64,000 bases of DNA, from the NCBI RefSeq assembly GCF_014451325.2, contig NZ_JACSCH020000003.1:620001-684000 (forward strand), written 5' to 3'. Each line of letters opens with the position of its first letter. The stretch's first letter is position 1. The DNA is from Streptomyces sp. CB02980 (GTDB lineage Bacteria > Actinomycetota > Actinomycetes > Streptomycetales > Streptomycetaceae). Below are positions 1 to 8,744 of the stretch, piece after piece. A program made the translations under genes and the position numbers. The notes under the pieces are model-generated. The model saw only the letters and a program-made list of their open reading frames with translations, was not told where the DNA came from and did no database searches.

Positions 1-127
1 CCAGGTGCTGCTCGCCCCGGAGGGCGAGCAGCGGCTCGTCCTGTTCACCCCGCCGCCGGGCACGGACACGGGGAGCCGGCTCGCGCTGCTCGGTGTGGTG
101 GGCACGGAGCAGTTCACGAAGGGGTGA
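1..127 (+). CDS. C-terminal fragment of a protein, possibly an MmyB-type regulator
   Basis: Only the last 41 codons are in the window, read in the frame beginning at base 2 and ending at the TGA at 125-127. The fragment contains QRLVLFTPPPGTDT and ends in GTEQFTKG. This loosely resembles the end of the MmyB-like ligand-binding domain that follows an XRE helix-turn-helix in many actinobacterial regulators (a pattern of xxRLVxFTAxPGS, then a short helix). That resemblance is from memory and rests on very little sequence. It converges on the aldo/keto reductase gene. The 142 bases between the two hold a short repeat (TCACAACGG three times near 230-255) and no obvious terminator. Confidence 0.45.
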   Translation, partial: QVLLAPEGEQRLVLFTPPPGTDTGSRLALLGVVGTEQFTKG

Positions 128-269
128 CGGGTCCGGGCGGCCACAGCCACCCGGGCGGCCCCGGCAGTCGCGCCAGTTACGCCAGTCGCGATAGCCCCGA
201 CAGCCGCGACGGGATCAGCCGTCACAGCCGTCACAACGGTCACAACGGTCACAACGGCACCAGGGAGCC

Positions 270-1328
270 CTACCCGGCCGCCCGCTCCTCCAACGGCCGC
301 CGCCGCAGCGCGGGCTGGGTGAGGAAGGGCGGCTGCCAGGCGCCGTCCGCGCGGTAGAGGTTCGTGCCCGGCGGCACGATCGCGTCGATCCGGTCCAGGA
401 CCTCGTCCGTGAGGACGACGGGCGCGCCCTTCAGCAGACCCTCCAGCTGCTCCATCGTCCGCGGCCCGATGATGACGGAGGTCACGGCCGGGTGCGAGGC
501 GGCGAAGGCGAGGGCGAGCTCGGGCAGGGAGCAGCCGATCTCGTCGGCGAGGGCGATGAACTCCTCGACGGCGTCGAGCTTGGCGGCGTTGCCGGGGAGC
601 GCCGGGTCGAAGCGGTGCGGGGTGAGCGCGGCGCGCCCGCGGGTGAGGTCGATCGGCTGCCCCTTGCGGTACTTGCCGGTGAGGAAGCCGGAGGCGAGCG
701 GAGCCCAGGTCAGGACGCCCATCCCGTACCGCTGGGCGACGGGCAGGACGGAGGCCTCGACGCCCCGTGCGAGCAGCGAGTACGGCGGCTGCTCGGAGCG
801 GAAGCGGCGCAGGCCGCGCCGTTCGGCGACGGCATGGGCCTCGACGATCTCCTCGGCGGGGAACGTGGAGCAGCCGAATGCCCGGATCTTGCCCTGGCCG
901 ACGAGGTCGCCGAGGACGTCGAGGGTCTCCTCGATGTCCGTGCGGTGGTCGGGCCGGTGGACCTGGTAGAGGTCGATCCAGTCGGTGCCGAGCCGCTTGA
1001 GGCTGTTCTCGACGGCCCGGGTGATCCAACGACGGGAGAGACCACCCCGGTTGGGGCCCTCGCCGCCGACGGGGAAGTACACCTTGGTGGCGAGGACGGT
1101 CGCGTCCCGCCGGCTGGAGTCGCGCAGTGCCTTGCCGACGATCTCCTCGGACTCGCCGGAGGAGTACATGTCGGCGGTGTCCACGAAGTTGATGCCCCGG
1201 TCGAGGGCGGCGTGGATGACACGTATGGAATCCGCGTGGTCAGGATTGCCGACGGCGCCGAACATCATCGTGCCGAGGCAGTACGTACTTACTTCGAACC
1301 CGGTCCCGCCGAGTACCCGATAGCGCAT
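270..1328 (-). CDS. Aldo/keto reductase
   Basis: A 352-residue NAD(P)H-dependent aldo/keto reductase of the YajO/Gfo-like AKR type, predicted cytosolic; substrate unknown. The TIM-barrel family hallmarks are visible: NFVDTADMY near residue 48 carries the catalytic Asp and Tyr, ATKVYF near 80 the Lys, and LYQVHRPD near 120 the His position. The C-terminal part has the cofactor-binding SVIIGPRTMEQLEGLLKG. The length is normal for the family. The ATG at 1326-1328 has no Shine-Dalgarno but has a -10-like TAGAGT six bases upstream, so the message is probably leaderless. The promoter has the 19-bp spacer and dyad typical of MerR-controlled promoters (separate feature). Confidence 0.9.
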   Translation of the reverse strand: MRYRVLGGTGFEVSTYCLGTMMFGAVGNPDHADSIRVIHAALDRGINFVDTADMYSSGESEEIVGKALRDSSRRDATVLATKVYFPVGGEGPNRGGLSRRWITRAVENSLKRLGTDWIDLYQVHRPDHRTDIEETLDVLGDLVGQGKIRAFGCSTFPAEEIVEAHAVAERRGLRRFRSEQPPYSLLARGVEASVLPVAQRYGMGVLTWAPLASGFLTGKYRKGQPIDLTRGRAALTPHRFDPALPGNAAKLDAVEEFIALADEIGCSLPELALAFAASHPAVTSVIIGPRTMEQLEGLLKGAPVVLTDEVLDRIDAIVPPGTNLYRADGAWQPPFLTQPALRRRPLEERAAG

Positions 1329-1334
1329 GGGCGC

Positions 1335-1365
1335 ACTCTAGGAATTCGAGTGCACTCCAAGGCAA
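1335..1365 (-). promoter_or_regulatory. MerR-type promoter of the aldo/keto reductase gene
   Basis: On the minus strand a -35 TTGCCT (plus 1360-1365) and a -10 TAGAGT (plus 1335-1340) are separated by exactly 19 bases, two more than normal. The spacer holds the perfect palindrome GAGTGCACTC (1348-1357), extended to CTTGGAGTGCACTC on one side. A long spacer with a central dyad is the known architecture of promoters activated by MerR-family regulators. No merR gene lies next to it in the window. The assignment is inferred from the architecture. Confidence 0.6.
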
Positions 1366-1394
1366 GGGCATGAGTGCGGCGCCCTGGACCGCCG

Positions 1395-1470
1395 TGGCCG
1401 ACGGAGGCCGACGGAGGCAGACGGAGGCAGACGGAGGGCCTACGGAGGCTCGACGGAGGTCCGATGGAGG
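1395..1470. repeat. Degenerate 9-10 bp tandem repeat (GACGGAGGC-like)
   Basis: The bases between the aldo/keto reductase promoter and the hydrolase stop contain about seven imperfect copies of a GACGGAGGC or GACGGAGGCA unit. No coding potential or hairpin is evident. The unit is rich in Shine-Dalgarno-like GGAGG, but no start codon follows at a suitable distance. Confidence 0.7.
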
Positions 1471-1491
1471 CGGCCCTGACGCCCCGACGCC

Positions 1492-2406
1492 CTAAGCCGC
1501 CGTGGGTCGGCCCGTCGGAGGAGACGTGGCGCCGCCGTCCGCAAGGAAGCCGACGATCAGCCGGTGCAGGACCCCGGGCCGCTCCAGGTGCACGTCGTGG
1601 CCGGTGCCGGGCAGGCTGGTGCCGTGCAGCGCGGGCCGGCGGCGGACCATCTCCGCGTACTCCTCGCTGCCGATGATCCCGCCGTGTTCGCCCTGACCGA
1701 GGACCACGAGGGTGGGGCAGGTGATGGCGGCCCACTCGTCCCAGAAGGCGCGGGTGGCGTTCTCGTCGAGGGACCGGACCATGACCTCGGGGTCGAAGCG
1801 CGGCCACAGCCCGTCGGCCCGCTCCTCGAGCCCGCGTGCCCAGCCCTCGCCGACGGAGTCCGTGCCGCCGCCGAGGTACGCGACGGCCGCCGCCCGTGAG
1901 GGGAACGGCACCGGCCAGGCCCGCAGCCAGCCGCCGATCTGTTCCTGGACGCCGGGGTTCGCCCCGTCGGGCCCGGCCTCGACGAGGACGACGGCGCGCG
2001 GCAGATCGGGGTGGGCGGCGGCGGTGAGGAGAGCGGTGCTCCCGCCCAGCGACTGTCCGATCAACACGGGCCGATCGAGCCCGAGTCGATCGATGACGGC
2101 GACGACATCGGCGACGTACGCGGCCCGCGAGACGTCCCCGTCCGAGGGGTTCCGGTCGCTGCCGCCGTGCCCGCGCTGGTCGAGGGCGACGACGCGATGG
2201 CCGGAGTCCCGAAGGAGCCGGGCCGTGGCGTCCCACTCGCCGGCGTGCCCGGCGAGCCCGTGGAGGAGGAGTACGTCGCCCCCTGAACCGCCCCGGTCGC
2301 CCCGGTCGCCCCGGTTGCCCCGGTCGCCCCAGTCGCGACAGGAGAGCCGCACGCCGTCACGGATCACGAACCGCTCTGACCAGGAGGGACTGGAGGGGGA
2401 TGTCAT
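1492..2406 (-). CDS. Alpha/beta hydrolase
   Basis: A 304-residue alpha/beta-hydrolase-fold enzyme, predicted cytosolic, substrate unknown. The oxyanion-hole motif LLLHGLAGHAGEW, the nucleophile elbow IGQSLGGS (Ser in G-Q-S-L-G), VVLGQGEHGG near the acid residue and a late His in LPGTGHDVHLERP are all present. A low-complexity stretch with repeated GDR/GNR sits at about residues 28-42 before the first core strand; it is unusual for the family and repeat-derived. The open frame extends upstream of 2406, but that extension lies over the regulator gene in another frame and is arginine-rich shadow sequence. The ATG at 2404-2406 is 14 bases after the regulator stop, so the two form an operon. Confidence 0.88.
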   Translation of the reverse strand: MTSPSSPSWSERFVIRDGVRLSCRDWGDRGNRGDRGDRGGSGGDVLLLHGLAGHAGEWDATARLLRDSGHRVVALDQRGHGGSDRNPSDGDVSRAAYVADVVAVIDRLGLDRPVLIGQSLGGSTALLTAAAHPDLPRAVVLVEAGPDGANPGVQEQIGGWLRAWPVPFPSRAAAVAYLGGGTDSVGEGWARGLEERADGLWPRFDPEVMVRSLDENATRAFWDEWAAITCPTLVVLGQGEHGGIIGSEEYAEMVRRRPALHGTSLPGTGHDVHLERPGVLHRLIVGFLADGGATSPPTGRPTAA

Positions 2407-2420
2407 CCCTCCATGATCCC

Positions 2421-3404
2421 CTACGGGTTGAGGAGCTGATCGGCGACGGTGGTACGGGCGTAGAGGACGGAGCGCCCGCTGCGGTGGGCGGTGACGAGGC
2501 CGGCGTTGCGCAGGGCGATGAGGTGCTGGGAGACGCCGGCGGCTGACAGGCCGCAGTGGGCGGCGAGTTGGGTGGTCGACGCCGGGGTGTCGAGCTCGGT
2601 GAGGAGCAGGGTGCGGGAGCGCCCGAGAACGGCGGCGACGGCCTCGGTGGCATCTGCGGTACGGGGCTCCCAGACGGCACCGAAGCCCCTGGCCGGGTAG
2701 GCGAGCTGAGGCGGATCGGGGTGGACGGACCGGGTGAGGACCCGGGGCCAGGCGAACACGGAGGGGACGAGCAGCAGCCCGGACCCGGCCTGGTCGCGAC
2801 TGAGCGCACAGTGCCGCCGTACGAGCCGCAGGGTGCCGTCGTCCCACCGCACGGTCTCGTGGAGCTCGCTCAGCACCCGCGCCGAACCGTGCTCGGCGAC
2901 CTGCCGCGCCCGATGGAAGACATCGGCCTCCAGGACGTGCTGGATCCGGGCCCAGTAGGGGGCGAGGGCGAGCTCCCAGTAGGCCTCGATCTCGTCGACG
3001 ACCTTACGGAGAACGGCGGGAGGATCGTCGTGCAGCAGCCGAAGCCGGTCGAGGTGCGCACCTCCGGCCAAGGTGCGGAGATCGTCCCGGACCTGCTCGA
3101 CGGGCGTGCGGAGAACGGCGTCGAGCTCGGTGTCGAGGGTGGGGAAGGGCCCGGCGGGGGTGGGGTTGAGGAAGTCGGCGAGGTAGCCGTGCGCGGGGAC
3201 GAGCGCGGCGAGCCACCCGCGATCGAGCCCGGCCCGCACGATCCGGGGCCGGACCTGGGCGACCCAGCGCCGATGGGGACCGGAGTCGGGCCGGCCGACG
3301 AGGACGCGGAAGCTGGTGACGACCTCCCACATGGGGGAGACGGCGAAACGGGTCTGGGCGAGGTCGGCGGCGGAGAAACTGAGCCCGGATTCCAAGGGGT
3401 CCAC
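2421..3404 (-). CDS. ArsR-type winged-helix regulator with DUF5937-like N-terminal domain
   Basis: A 327-residue cytosolic transcription factor. Residues about 240-320 form an ArsR-type winged helix (LTELDTPASTTQLAAHCGLS followed by AGVSQHLIALRNAGLV). The N-terminal 220 residues match the actinobacterial DUF5937 layout, starting at LSFSAADLAQTRFAVSP and WEVV. The family usually represses or activates an adjacent gene; here that is the alpha/beta hydrolase 14 bases downstream. The ligand is unknown. No metal-binding CxC of classical ArsR sensors is visible, so a metal-sensing role is unlikely. Confidence 0.85.
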   Translation of the reverse strand: MDPLESGLSFSAADLAQTRFAVSPMWEVVTSFRVLVGRPDSGPHRRWVAQVRPRIVRAGLDRGWLAALVPAHGYLADFLNPTPAGPFPTLDTELDAVLRTPVEQVRDDLRTLAGGAHLDRLRLLHDDPPAVLRKVVDEIEAYWELALAPYWARIQHVLEADVFHRARQVAEHGSARVLSELHETVRWDDGTLRLVRRHCALSRDQAGSGLLLVPSVFAWPRVLTRSVHPDPPQLAYPARGFGAVWEPRTADATEAVAAVLGRSRTLLLTELDTPASTTQLAAHCGLSAAGVSQHLIALRNAGLVTAHRSGRSVLYARTTVADQLLNP

Positions 3405-3439
3405 GTCCTAGAGTCCACAAGCGCGGGTGGGAGGAGCCG

Positions 3440-3536
3440 ATGGGGTTCGGCGATCGGATGCGGCGAGGCGATCGGGTTCGGTGATCGGGCTCGGCGATCT
3501 GATTCGGTGATCTGATGCGGCGATTGGATTCGGCCA
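3440..3536. repeat. Degenerate tandem repeat in the divergent promoter region
   Basis: The gap between the regulator (minus) and the MFS gene (plus) contains about seven imperfect copies of a 12-16 base unit built on GGCGATCGGATTCGGTGATC. Each copy carries a GATC or GATT core. The repeat lies where the divergent promoters and a regulator operator are expected, so it may be a multi-site operator or neutral slippage sequence. Confidence 0.65.
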
Positions 3537-3583
3537 GAGCTTAATCAATGGAGGTGGAGGCGTGGCGGGGGCAACCTCGTCGC

Positions 3584-4831
3584 ATGCCCACTCTCACTGC
3601 GTCGTCCCTCATCCCGTCCTCCTTCCGAGACCTGCCACCCGTCGTATGGACGATCTTCGCGGGAACGATCGTCAACAGGCTCGGCTACCTCGTGACGCCG
3701 TTCCTGATCTTCTTCCTGGCCGCGCGCGGAGTGACGGGCGCGGAGACCTCGTACGTCCTGGGAGCCCTGGGCGCGGGCAACCTCCTGGGCCCGGCCGTGG
3801 GCGGCATCCTGGCCGACCGGATCGGGCGCCGCCCGACGATGCTGATCGGCCTGATCGGAGCGTCGGCGGCGCAGGGCGCGCTGTTCCTGGCCCCCGGCGT
3901 GTGGACGATGGCGGCGGCGGCGCTGCTGATCAGCGCGGCGGGCAGCACGGTCTCGCCGGCGGCGTACGCGCTCCTCGCGGACGCGGTGGACAGCGAGCGG
4001 CGCCGCCGCGCGTACGCCCTGTTCGGCTGGGGAGTGAACATCGGCACGGCGGTGGCGGGAGTCCTCGGCGGCTACCTGGCGGCGCGGGGCTACTGGCTGC
4101 TGTTCGCGGTGGACGCGGGTTCGATGCTGGCGTACGCACTGGTGGTGGCGGTCCGTCTGAAGGACGGCCCGAGCACGCCGGACAAGCCGGGGGAGAAGCC
4201 CCGGGAGAAGGACCCCCAGGAGAAGAAGGACGGCATCGGCTACGGAGTGGTCCTCCGGGACCGCCTGGCCATGCTCCTGCTCCCCCTCTTCGGAGTGCAG
4301 CTCTTCGTGTACTCGCTGACCGAGGTGGCCCTCCCGCTTGCGGTCCACGACAGTGGCCTGTCGCCGGCGGTGTACGGGGCGATGGCGGCGGTCAACGCGA
4401 TCCTGGTGGTGGGGCTGCAGCCGTTCGCGACGGCGAGGCTGTCGAGGTTCCCGCAGCTGGCGGTGCAGGGCGCGGGCGGCACGCTGATCGCGGGTGGAGT
4501 GGCGCTGACCGGGCTGGCGGACGGCGTCGCGGGCTACACGGTGTCGGTCGTGGTCTGGTCCCTGGGCGAGGTGGTGGTGGCGGGCATCGCCGCGGGCGTG
4601 GTCGCCAACCTGGCCCCGGCGCACGCACGGGGCCGCTACCAGGGCGCCTTCAGCTGGACGTGGGGGCTGGCGCGCTTCGCGGCGCTCACGCTGGGGGTGG
4701 CCACGTACACGACGCTGGGCCCGTCGGTGCTGTGGTGGACGGCCCTGGTGGCGGGCACCGCCGCGGCGGTGGCCACGGCGGCGCTGACGACGAGGGTGAA
4801 CGCCCGCGCGGCCCACGAACTGGCGGCGTGA
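3584..4831 (+). CDS. MFS transporter
   Basis: A 415-residue major facilitator superfamily permease with about 12 hydrophobic segments. The first is PPVVWTIFAGTIVNRLGYLV; the loop 2-3 signature GGILADRIGRRPTMLIG is clear. The central cytoplasmic loop at about residues 195-225 is charged and Pro/Lys-rich (PDKPGEKPREKDPQEKK). Substrate unknown; drug-efflux-like permeases are common in this position. The chosen start (ATG at 3584) puts the first membrane segment about 18 residues in. An in-frame ATG at 3548 would add 12 residues, and neither start has a convincing ribosome binding site. It is divergent from the ArsR-type regulator, which could control it. Confidence 0.85.
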   Translation: MPTLTASSLIPSSFRDLPPVVWTIFAGTIVNRLGYLVTPFLIFFLAARGVTGAETSYVLGALGAGNLLGPAVGGILADRIGRRPTMLIGLIGASAAQGALFLAPGVWTMAAAALLISAAGSTVSPAAYALLADAVDSERRRRAYALFGWGVNIGTAVAGVLGGYLAARGYWLLFAVDAGSMLAYALVVAVRLKDGPSTPDKPGEKPREKDPQEKKDGIGYGVVLRDRLAMLLLPLFGVQLFVYSLTEVALPLAVHDSGLSPAVYGAMAAVNAILVVGLQPFATARLSRFPQLAVQGAGGTLIAGGVALTGLADGVAGYTVSVVVWSLGEVVVAGIAAGVVANLAPAHARGRYQGAFSWTWGLARFAALTLGVATYTTLGPSVLWWTALVAGTAAAVATAALTTRVNARAAHELAA

Positions 4832-4840
4832 AGCCGGGGG

Positions 4841-5050
4841 CTACTTCCCCTCGGCGAGGGTGTGGGCCACGAGCGCGTTGGCGTGCCCGTGGCCAAGGCC
4901 GTGCTCGGCCTTCAGCCAGGAGACGAGCTCCATGTGCTTGGTGAGCGGCGAGGAACGGATGAGGTCCTGCCACTCGGAGATCGGCCGGCCGTGCTTCTTC
5001 TCGATGGAGGGGAAGTAACTGGCGGGCCCTTTGACGATGTTCTCGGCCAT
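4841..5050 (-). CDS. DUF4287-domain small protein
   Basis: A 69-residue protein that begins MAENIVKGPASYFPSIEKK and contains GRPISEWQDLIRSS and GLGHGHANALVAHTL. These match the DUF4287 family, common in actinobacteria as a stand-alone protein or as a domain in larger regulators; its biochemical function is not known. A GGAG lies about 8 bases before the ATG. Its stop is 10 bases from the convergent MFS stop. Confidence 0.88.
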   Translation of the reverse strand: MAENIVKGPASYFPSIEKKHGRPISEWQDLIRSSPLTKHMELVSWLKAEHGLGHGHANALVAHTLAEGK

Positions 5051-5141
5051 GGGGAGTCTCCGGGGTGGGTGAGGGCGGGCAACGGCGTACGTACGCCCAT
5101 GCAGACCCTCACCCCATCGAAAACTCATCGGAGCCGCAAGA

Positions 5142-7394
5142 TCAATCCCGCCGAATGTGCTCGGGGTCGACGTGCCGCCGCACCATGGGCACGGAGGCGA
5201 GCGCGGCGACGAGCAGGACGCCCAGGGCGCAGGCGAGCAGCAGGGGCAACCCCTCCCAGTCCCAGTGCACGGCGCCACCCCCGGTGATCAGATAGCTGGA
5301 CTCGGCAAGCCACCCGGCAACGATGGCACCCCCCAGCCCCACGACAAGCGGCAACAACACCTGCATGACCTGCACCCCCCGCAACGTCCCGGCCCGAGCC
5401 CCCAAAAGCGCCAGCGCGGTCACCTGCCCCCGCCGCTCCATGGCCCGATCGGCCACAGACACCACGAACGCAGCCACCCCGATGACAAGCCCGAGCACCA
5501 TCCCGACGGCAAGCAGACTCCGAATGACGGTGAGCTGAGCAAGCGAGTCGATGACGATCCCGACGGGCTCGACGGGGGAGGTGGGCGCGATGGCCCCGAT
5601 GCCGTCGAGCACGGAGCGGATGGTGGCGGGGTCGGAGTCGCTGACGAGGGTGAGGGTGCCGGCGGAATCGGCGAGGGGGGAGGGAAGGAGGGAAGGAGGG
5701 ATGATCAGAGTGCCTGAGTCGAAGACGGACAGGTCCCAGGGACGCACGTCAATCTGCTCGCGAGGCACGGTGAAAACACCTCTCTGGCCGTTCCTCAGCG
5801 CGAAGGGGTACTGCTCTCCGGCCTTCGGGTCGTATCTGAGGGGCGCGCGTTGGTCCCGTAGTGACATGACCTTGTTGTCCACACATCCCGTGGCCCGCTG
5901 CGTGGACGCGGCGAGCTGCGCGCAGGTGGCGACTACGAGGTCGGCACGGGGCACGTCGGTGCCGTCCAACGGATCCCAGGAGCTGTACGAGACCACCTGC
6001 GTCCGTACACCCGACACGCCGGCCAGTGCCTTTCGTTGTGTCGGCTCGAGTTGGTCCAGGCGGATGCTGTACTCCTGAAGAGGCGCAGTCGGCCGACTGA
6101 CCTGGTCCAGCTCAATGAGCACGCCCTGGGTCAGAGAGGCCCCGAACACCAGCAGCACCAGCCCGGTGGCGACCCTCAGCGAGGACCCGGGGTCGACCTC
6201 GGTCCGCCGCATCGCCAAGGCCACCGGGAGCGATTTTGCCGCCCCGGCCAGTCGTCGAGCCAGCCACGCTGTGATGGGTGCCAGCCCGAAGACCAGCCCT
6301 GCACCAGTCAACAACACGGCGCCGGGCACCAGCAGAGAACTGGCCGATCCCCCGGATGGGTCCCGCCCCGCGACGCTGAGCACGCAGTACCCACCGATGA
6401 TGCCCAGTCCTGGCACGAGAAGCAGCGTCCCGAACTTCCTCGGAGGCTTGCGATCCCCGGTTCGTCGCACACTGATGGGGGACATGGCAGCCCGCCGTGC
6501 GCTGAACTGCCCGACGAACCATGCGAGCGCCGGGCATCCCAGCAGACACAGGGCAAGGGTCTCCCCGGTGGGCCTGCCGTCGGCGGGATACCAGTGCAAG
6601 CCTGGCAGCCCGACCCGAGCCATGATCTCGTTGACCCCGAGATATCCCACGACCCCGATCACGGCCCCGGTTGATGCAGCGGCGACACTCTCGCCGGCGT
6701 TGACCCGCAGGGTGTCCTTCATGCTGAGCCCGACGAGCCGGAGGGCGGCGAGCCGCCGGGCACGCGATTCTCCAGAGAGTCGGGCGCAGACGGAAAGGAA
6801 AATGACGAGCGGGAGCAGCACGATGCACCCGAGGGTGAAACGCAGGATGTTGAGGGTCGATGGTTCGACGATCTGCCGCCAGGACCGTCCGATGCCGAAG
6901 CCACCCAACTCTTCCGATTCGGTCAACTCGGCTGGGGTGGTTCCAACGTAGGCGTACAGGTCGTTGCTATCGCCCAATCCCTCTGGCGCGATCATGCCCG
7001 TCACCCGGCCCGGAACAAGGCCCGCTGTTTGCGGATTGGCAGCCAGGATCGCACCTAGCCTCGGCGAAACGATCGCCTCGCCGGCACCGGGAAGCTTGCC
7101 GATTCCCGGGGGCACGGGAGTCGGCCCAGGACCTGTTCGTGCGACAAAGACCCTATGGAGTGGCTGTGACCCGTACGGCCCGCGAAGTTCCTGGTAGAGG
7201 ACGTTACTTGTGCCTGGTCGCGGTTCGCGGGCGGCTGTGCGAGCGTCGTGCGCGGCGAGGATCGACGGAATGGTGAGGACTGCGGCAAGACATGCCACTC
7301 CGAGTGCCGAGCCCAGCGCCATCAGAAGGAAGCGAACCCGCCCCCGACGCCCGCTTCCCCATAACAGGCGCAATCCGAGGGCGAACGCATTCAC
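5142..7394 (-). CDS. ABC transporter permease, FtsX/MacB type
   Basis: A 750-residue membrane protein with a short cytoplasmic start, a first membrane segment at about residues 20-45, a large extracytoplasmic domain, a cluster of membrane segments in the middle (residues about 185-390) and a FtsX-like segment set at the C-terminus (about 635-740). This is the duplicated FtsX layout of actinobacterial exporters of lipids, peptides or antibiotics. It starts with GTG at 7392-7394, overlapping the ATPase stop by four bases, so the two are translationally coupled. The region 5.9-8.1 kb looks less GC-biased than its surroundings, a weak hint of transfer. Confidence 0.88.
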   Translation of the reverse strand: MNAFALGLRLLWGSGRRGRVRFLLMALGSALGVACLAAVLTIPSILAAHDARTAAREPRPGTSNVLYQELRGPYGSQPLHRVFVARTGPGPTPVPPGIGKLPGAGEAIVSPRLGAILAANPQTAGLVPGRVTGMIAPEGLGDSNDLYAYVGTTPAELTESEELGGFGIGRSWRQIVEPSTLNILRFTLGCIVLLPLVIFLSVCARLSGESRARRLAALRLVGLSMKDTLRVNAGESVAAASTGAVIGVVGYLGVNEIMARVGLPGLHWYPADGRPTGETLALCLLGCPALAWFVGQFSARRAAMSPISVRRTGDRKPPRKFGTLLLVPGLGIIGGYCVLSVAGRDPSGGSASSLLVPGAVLLTGAGLVFGLAPITAWLARRLAGAAKSLPVALAMRRTEVDPGSSLRVATGLVLLVFGASLTQGVLIELDQVSRPTAPLQEYSIRLDQLEPTQRKALAGVSGVRTQVVSYSSWDPLDGTDVPRADLVVATCAQLAASTQRATGCVDNKVMSLRDQRAPLRYDPKAGEQYPFALRNGQRGVFTVPREQIDVRPWDLSVFDSGTLIIPPSLLPSPLADSAGTLTLVSDSDPATIRSVLDGIGAIAPTSPVEPVGIVIDSLAQLTVIRSLLAVGMVLGLVIGVAAFVVSVADRAMERRGQVTALALLGARAGTLRGVQVMQVLLPLVVGLGGAIVAGWLAESSYLITGGGAVHWDWEGLPLLLACALGVLLVAALASVPMVRRHVDPEHIRRD

Positions 7395-8065
7395 ACCGTC
7401 ACCCGCTGGGCCAGAACACCATCCGACATCGTGTACTGCGTATCAGCCCGCGCGGCGACGTCGGCATCGTGAGTGACGATGACGACAGCCGTCTTTTGTC
7501 TGCGCGCCAGCTGAAGGAACTCCTCCAACACAGCTGCCGCGTTGGCACTGTCGAGTGCCCCGGTCGGCTCATCCGCGAACACCACGTCAGGCCGGTGGAC
7601 CAGAGCCCGTGCGACCGCAACACGCTGACTCTGGCCCCCGGACAGCTTTGAGGTCCTGCGCCGCAACAGATCACCCATCCCGAGCCGGCCCAGTACCTGC
7701 GCGGCTACGGCGTGGGCATGCACCTTGCTGATGCCGGCGAGCCGGAGGGGTAGGGCTGCGTTCTCTTCGACGGTCAGTTCGGGCAGCAACTCCCCGTACT
7801 GAAAGACGAACCCGAGACGGGTGCGGCGCAGGGCACTCAGTTCACCGTCGGGGAGGCTCGAGAGCTGGATTCCGTCGAAGGTCACGGTGCCGTTGGTCGG
7901 TGGCAGAACCCCCGCGAGGCAGTACAGCAGCGACGACTTCCCCGACCCGCTGCTGCCCATGATGGCGGCCACCTCGCCGCGCTTGAGCATGAAATCCGCG
8001 CTACTGACGGCCTGCTCAGTGCCGTAGAAGAGATCCACGCCGTCGGCGCGGAGGATGGTTTCCAT
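7391..8065 (-). CDS. ABC transporter ATP-binding protein, LolD/MacB type
   Basis: A 224-residue ATPase that powers the downstream FtsX-type permease. Walker A (GSSGSGKSS, residues 37-45), the Q-loop (FQYGELL), signature LSGGQSQRVAVARAL, Walker B VVFADEPTGALD and the switch His (VTHD) are all present. An ATG 15 bases further upstream (8078-8080) is possible, but the ATG at 8063-8065 has a GGAG nine bases before it and is preferred. The gene follows the small secreted protein gene by about 58 bases and overlaps the permease start by four bases, giving a three-gene operon. Confidence 0.92.
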   Translation of the reverse strand: METILRADGVDLFYGTEQAVSSADFMLKRGEVAAIMGSSGSGKSSLLYCLAGVLPPTNGTVTFDGIQLSSLPDGELSALRRTRLGFVFQYGELLPELTVEENAALPLRLAGISKVHAHAVAAQVLGRLGMGDLLRRRTSKLSGGQSQRVAVARALVHRPDVVFADEPTGALDSANAAAVLEEFLQLARRQKTAVVIVTHDADVAARADTQYTMSDGVLAQRVTV

Positions 8066-8123
8066 CGTGGTGCGCTCCATGAGGATGGGGGGCCGCTTGG
8101 TTCGCGACCCCCGGAACCATTGA

Positions 8124-8531
8124 CTACTTCCGCGAGACCAGACGCTCCCGTGAGCAGTAGTCAGGTCGCAAGGAGCCGCGGTCGAGGCAAACCTGCATAC
8201 GTACTTCCTTGGTCTTCAGGACAGCGCCGTCGGTGTAGACCTTGTCGACCTTCAAGTCACCCCTCTGGACACCCTTCAGGTCACCCCACGGGTATTCCTC
8301 GACCTTGACGCGGAGGTAGACGTTATGCCCGTCATTGTCGTTCTCGTCCCGCAGCTCGCCCTTCACGTGAAGACCGCTCGGAGCCTTGGTCGTGGGTTGC
8401 CAGGCGTACGTGCCGACGAACGCAACACCTGGCGTCCGCATGACCAGTTTGTGAGTCGAACTCGCCACCGCCGCCCCCATCCCCCCGAAGAACAGCCCCG
8501 CGGCCACCACCGCCGTAGCCAACTTCCTCAT
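8124..8531 (-). CDS. Small secreted protein, first gene of the ABC exporter operon
   Basis: A 135-residue protein with a Sec signal peptide (MRKLATAVVAAGLFFGGMGA, predicted cleavage after AVA-S). The mature part of about 110 residues has two cysteines near the C-terminus (MQVCLDRG and DYCSRER) that could form one disulfide. I do not recognise the family. An AGGGG lies about 7 bases before the ATG. Being first in the operon with an FtsX-type ABC exporter suggests either a substrate or an extracytoplasmic partner of the transporter; this is inference. Confidence 0.75.
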   Translation of the reverse strand: MRKLATAVVAAGLFFGGMGAAVASSTHKLVMRTPGVAFVGTYAWQPTTKAPSGLHVKGELRDENDNDGHNVYLRVKVEEYPWGDLKGVQRGDLKVDKVYTDGAVLKTKEVRMQVCLDRGSLRPDYCSRERLVSRK

Positions 8532-8744
8532 CGATAACCCCTGTTTGGTCGTGCCGACTGGTCATCACAGAAAGTATCGGCATCACTACACACCGGTAGT
8601 CGCAGTAACGTCCCTCCCTCCCATCACCCCCCGATCCAGTGAATGAGGCCGTTCTGGGGGACCCCAGGTCCACCCCCACCCCGTAGGAGTGATCACCGGT
8701 GCGCCTCCGTGAAGGCGTACGGCGGCAGCCCCAAAGATGCGCGC

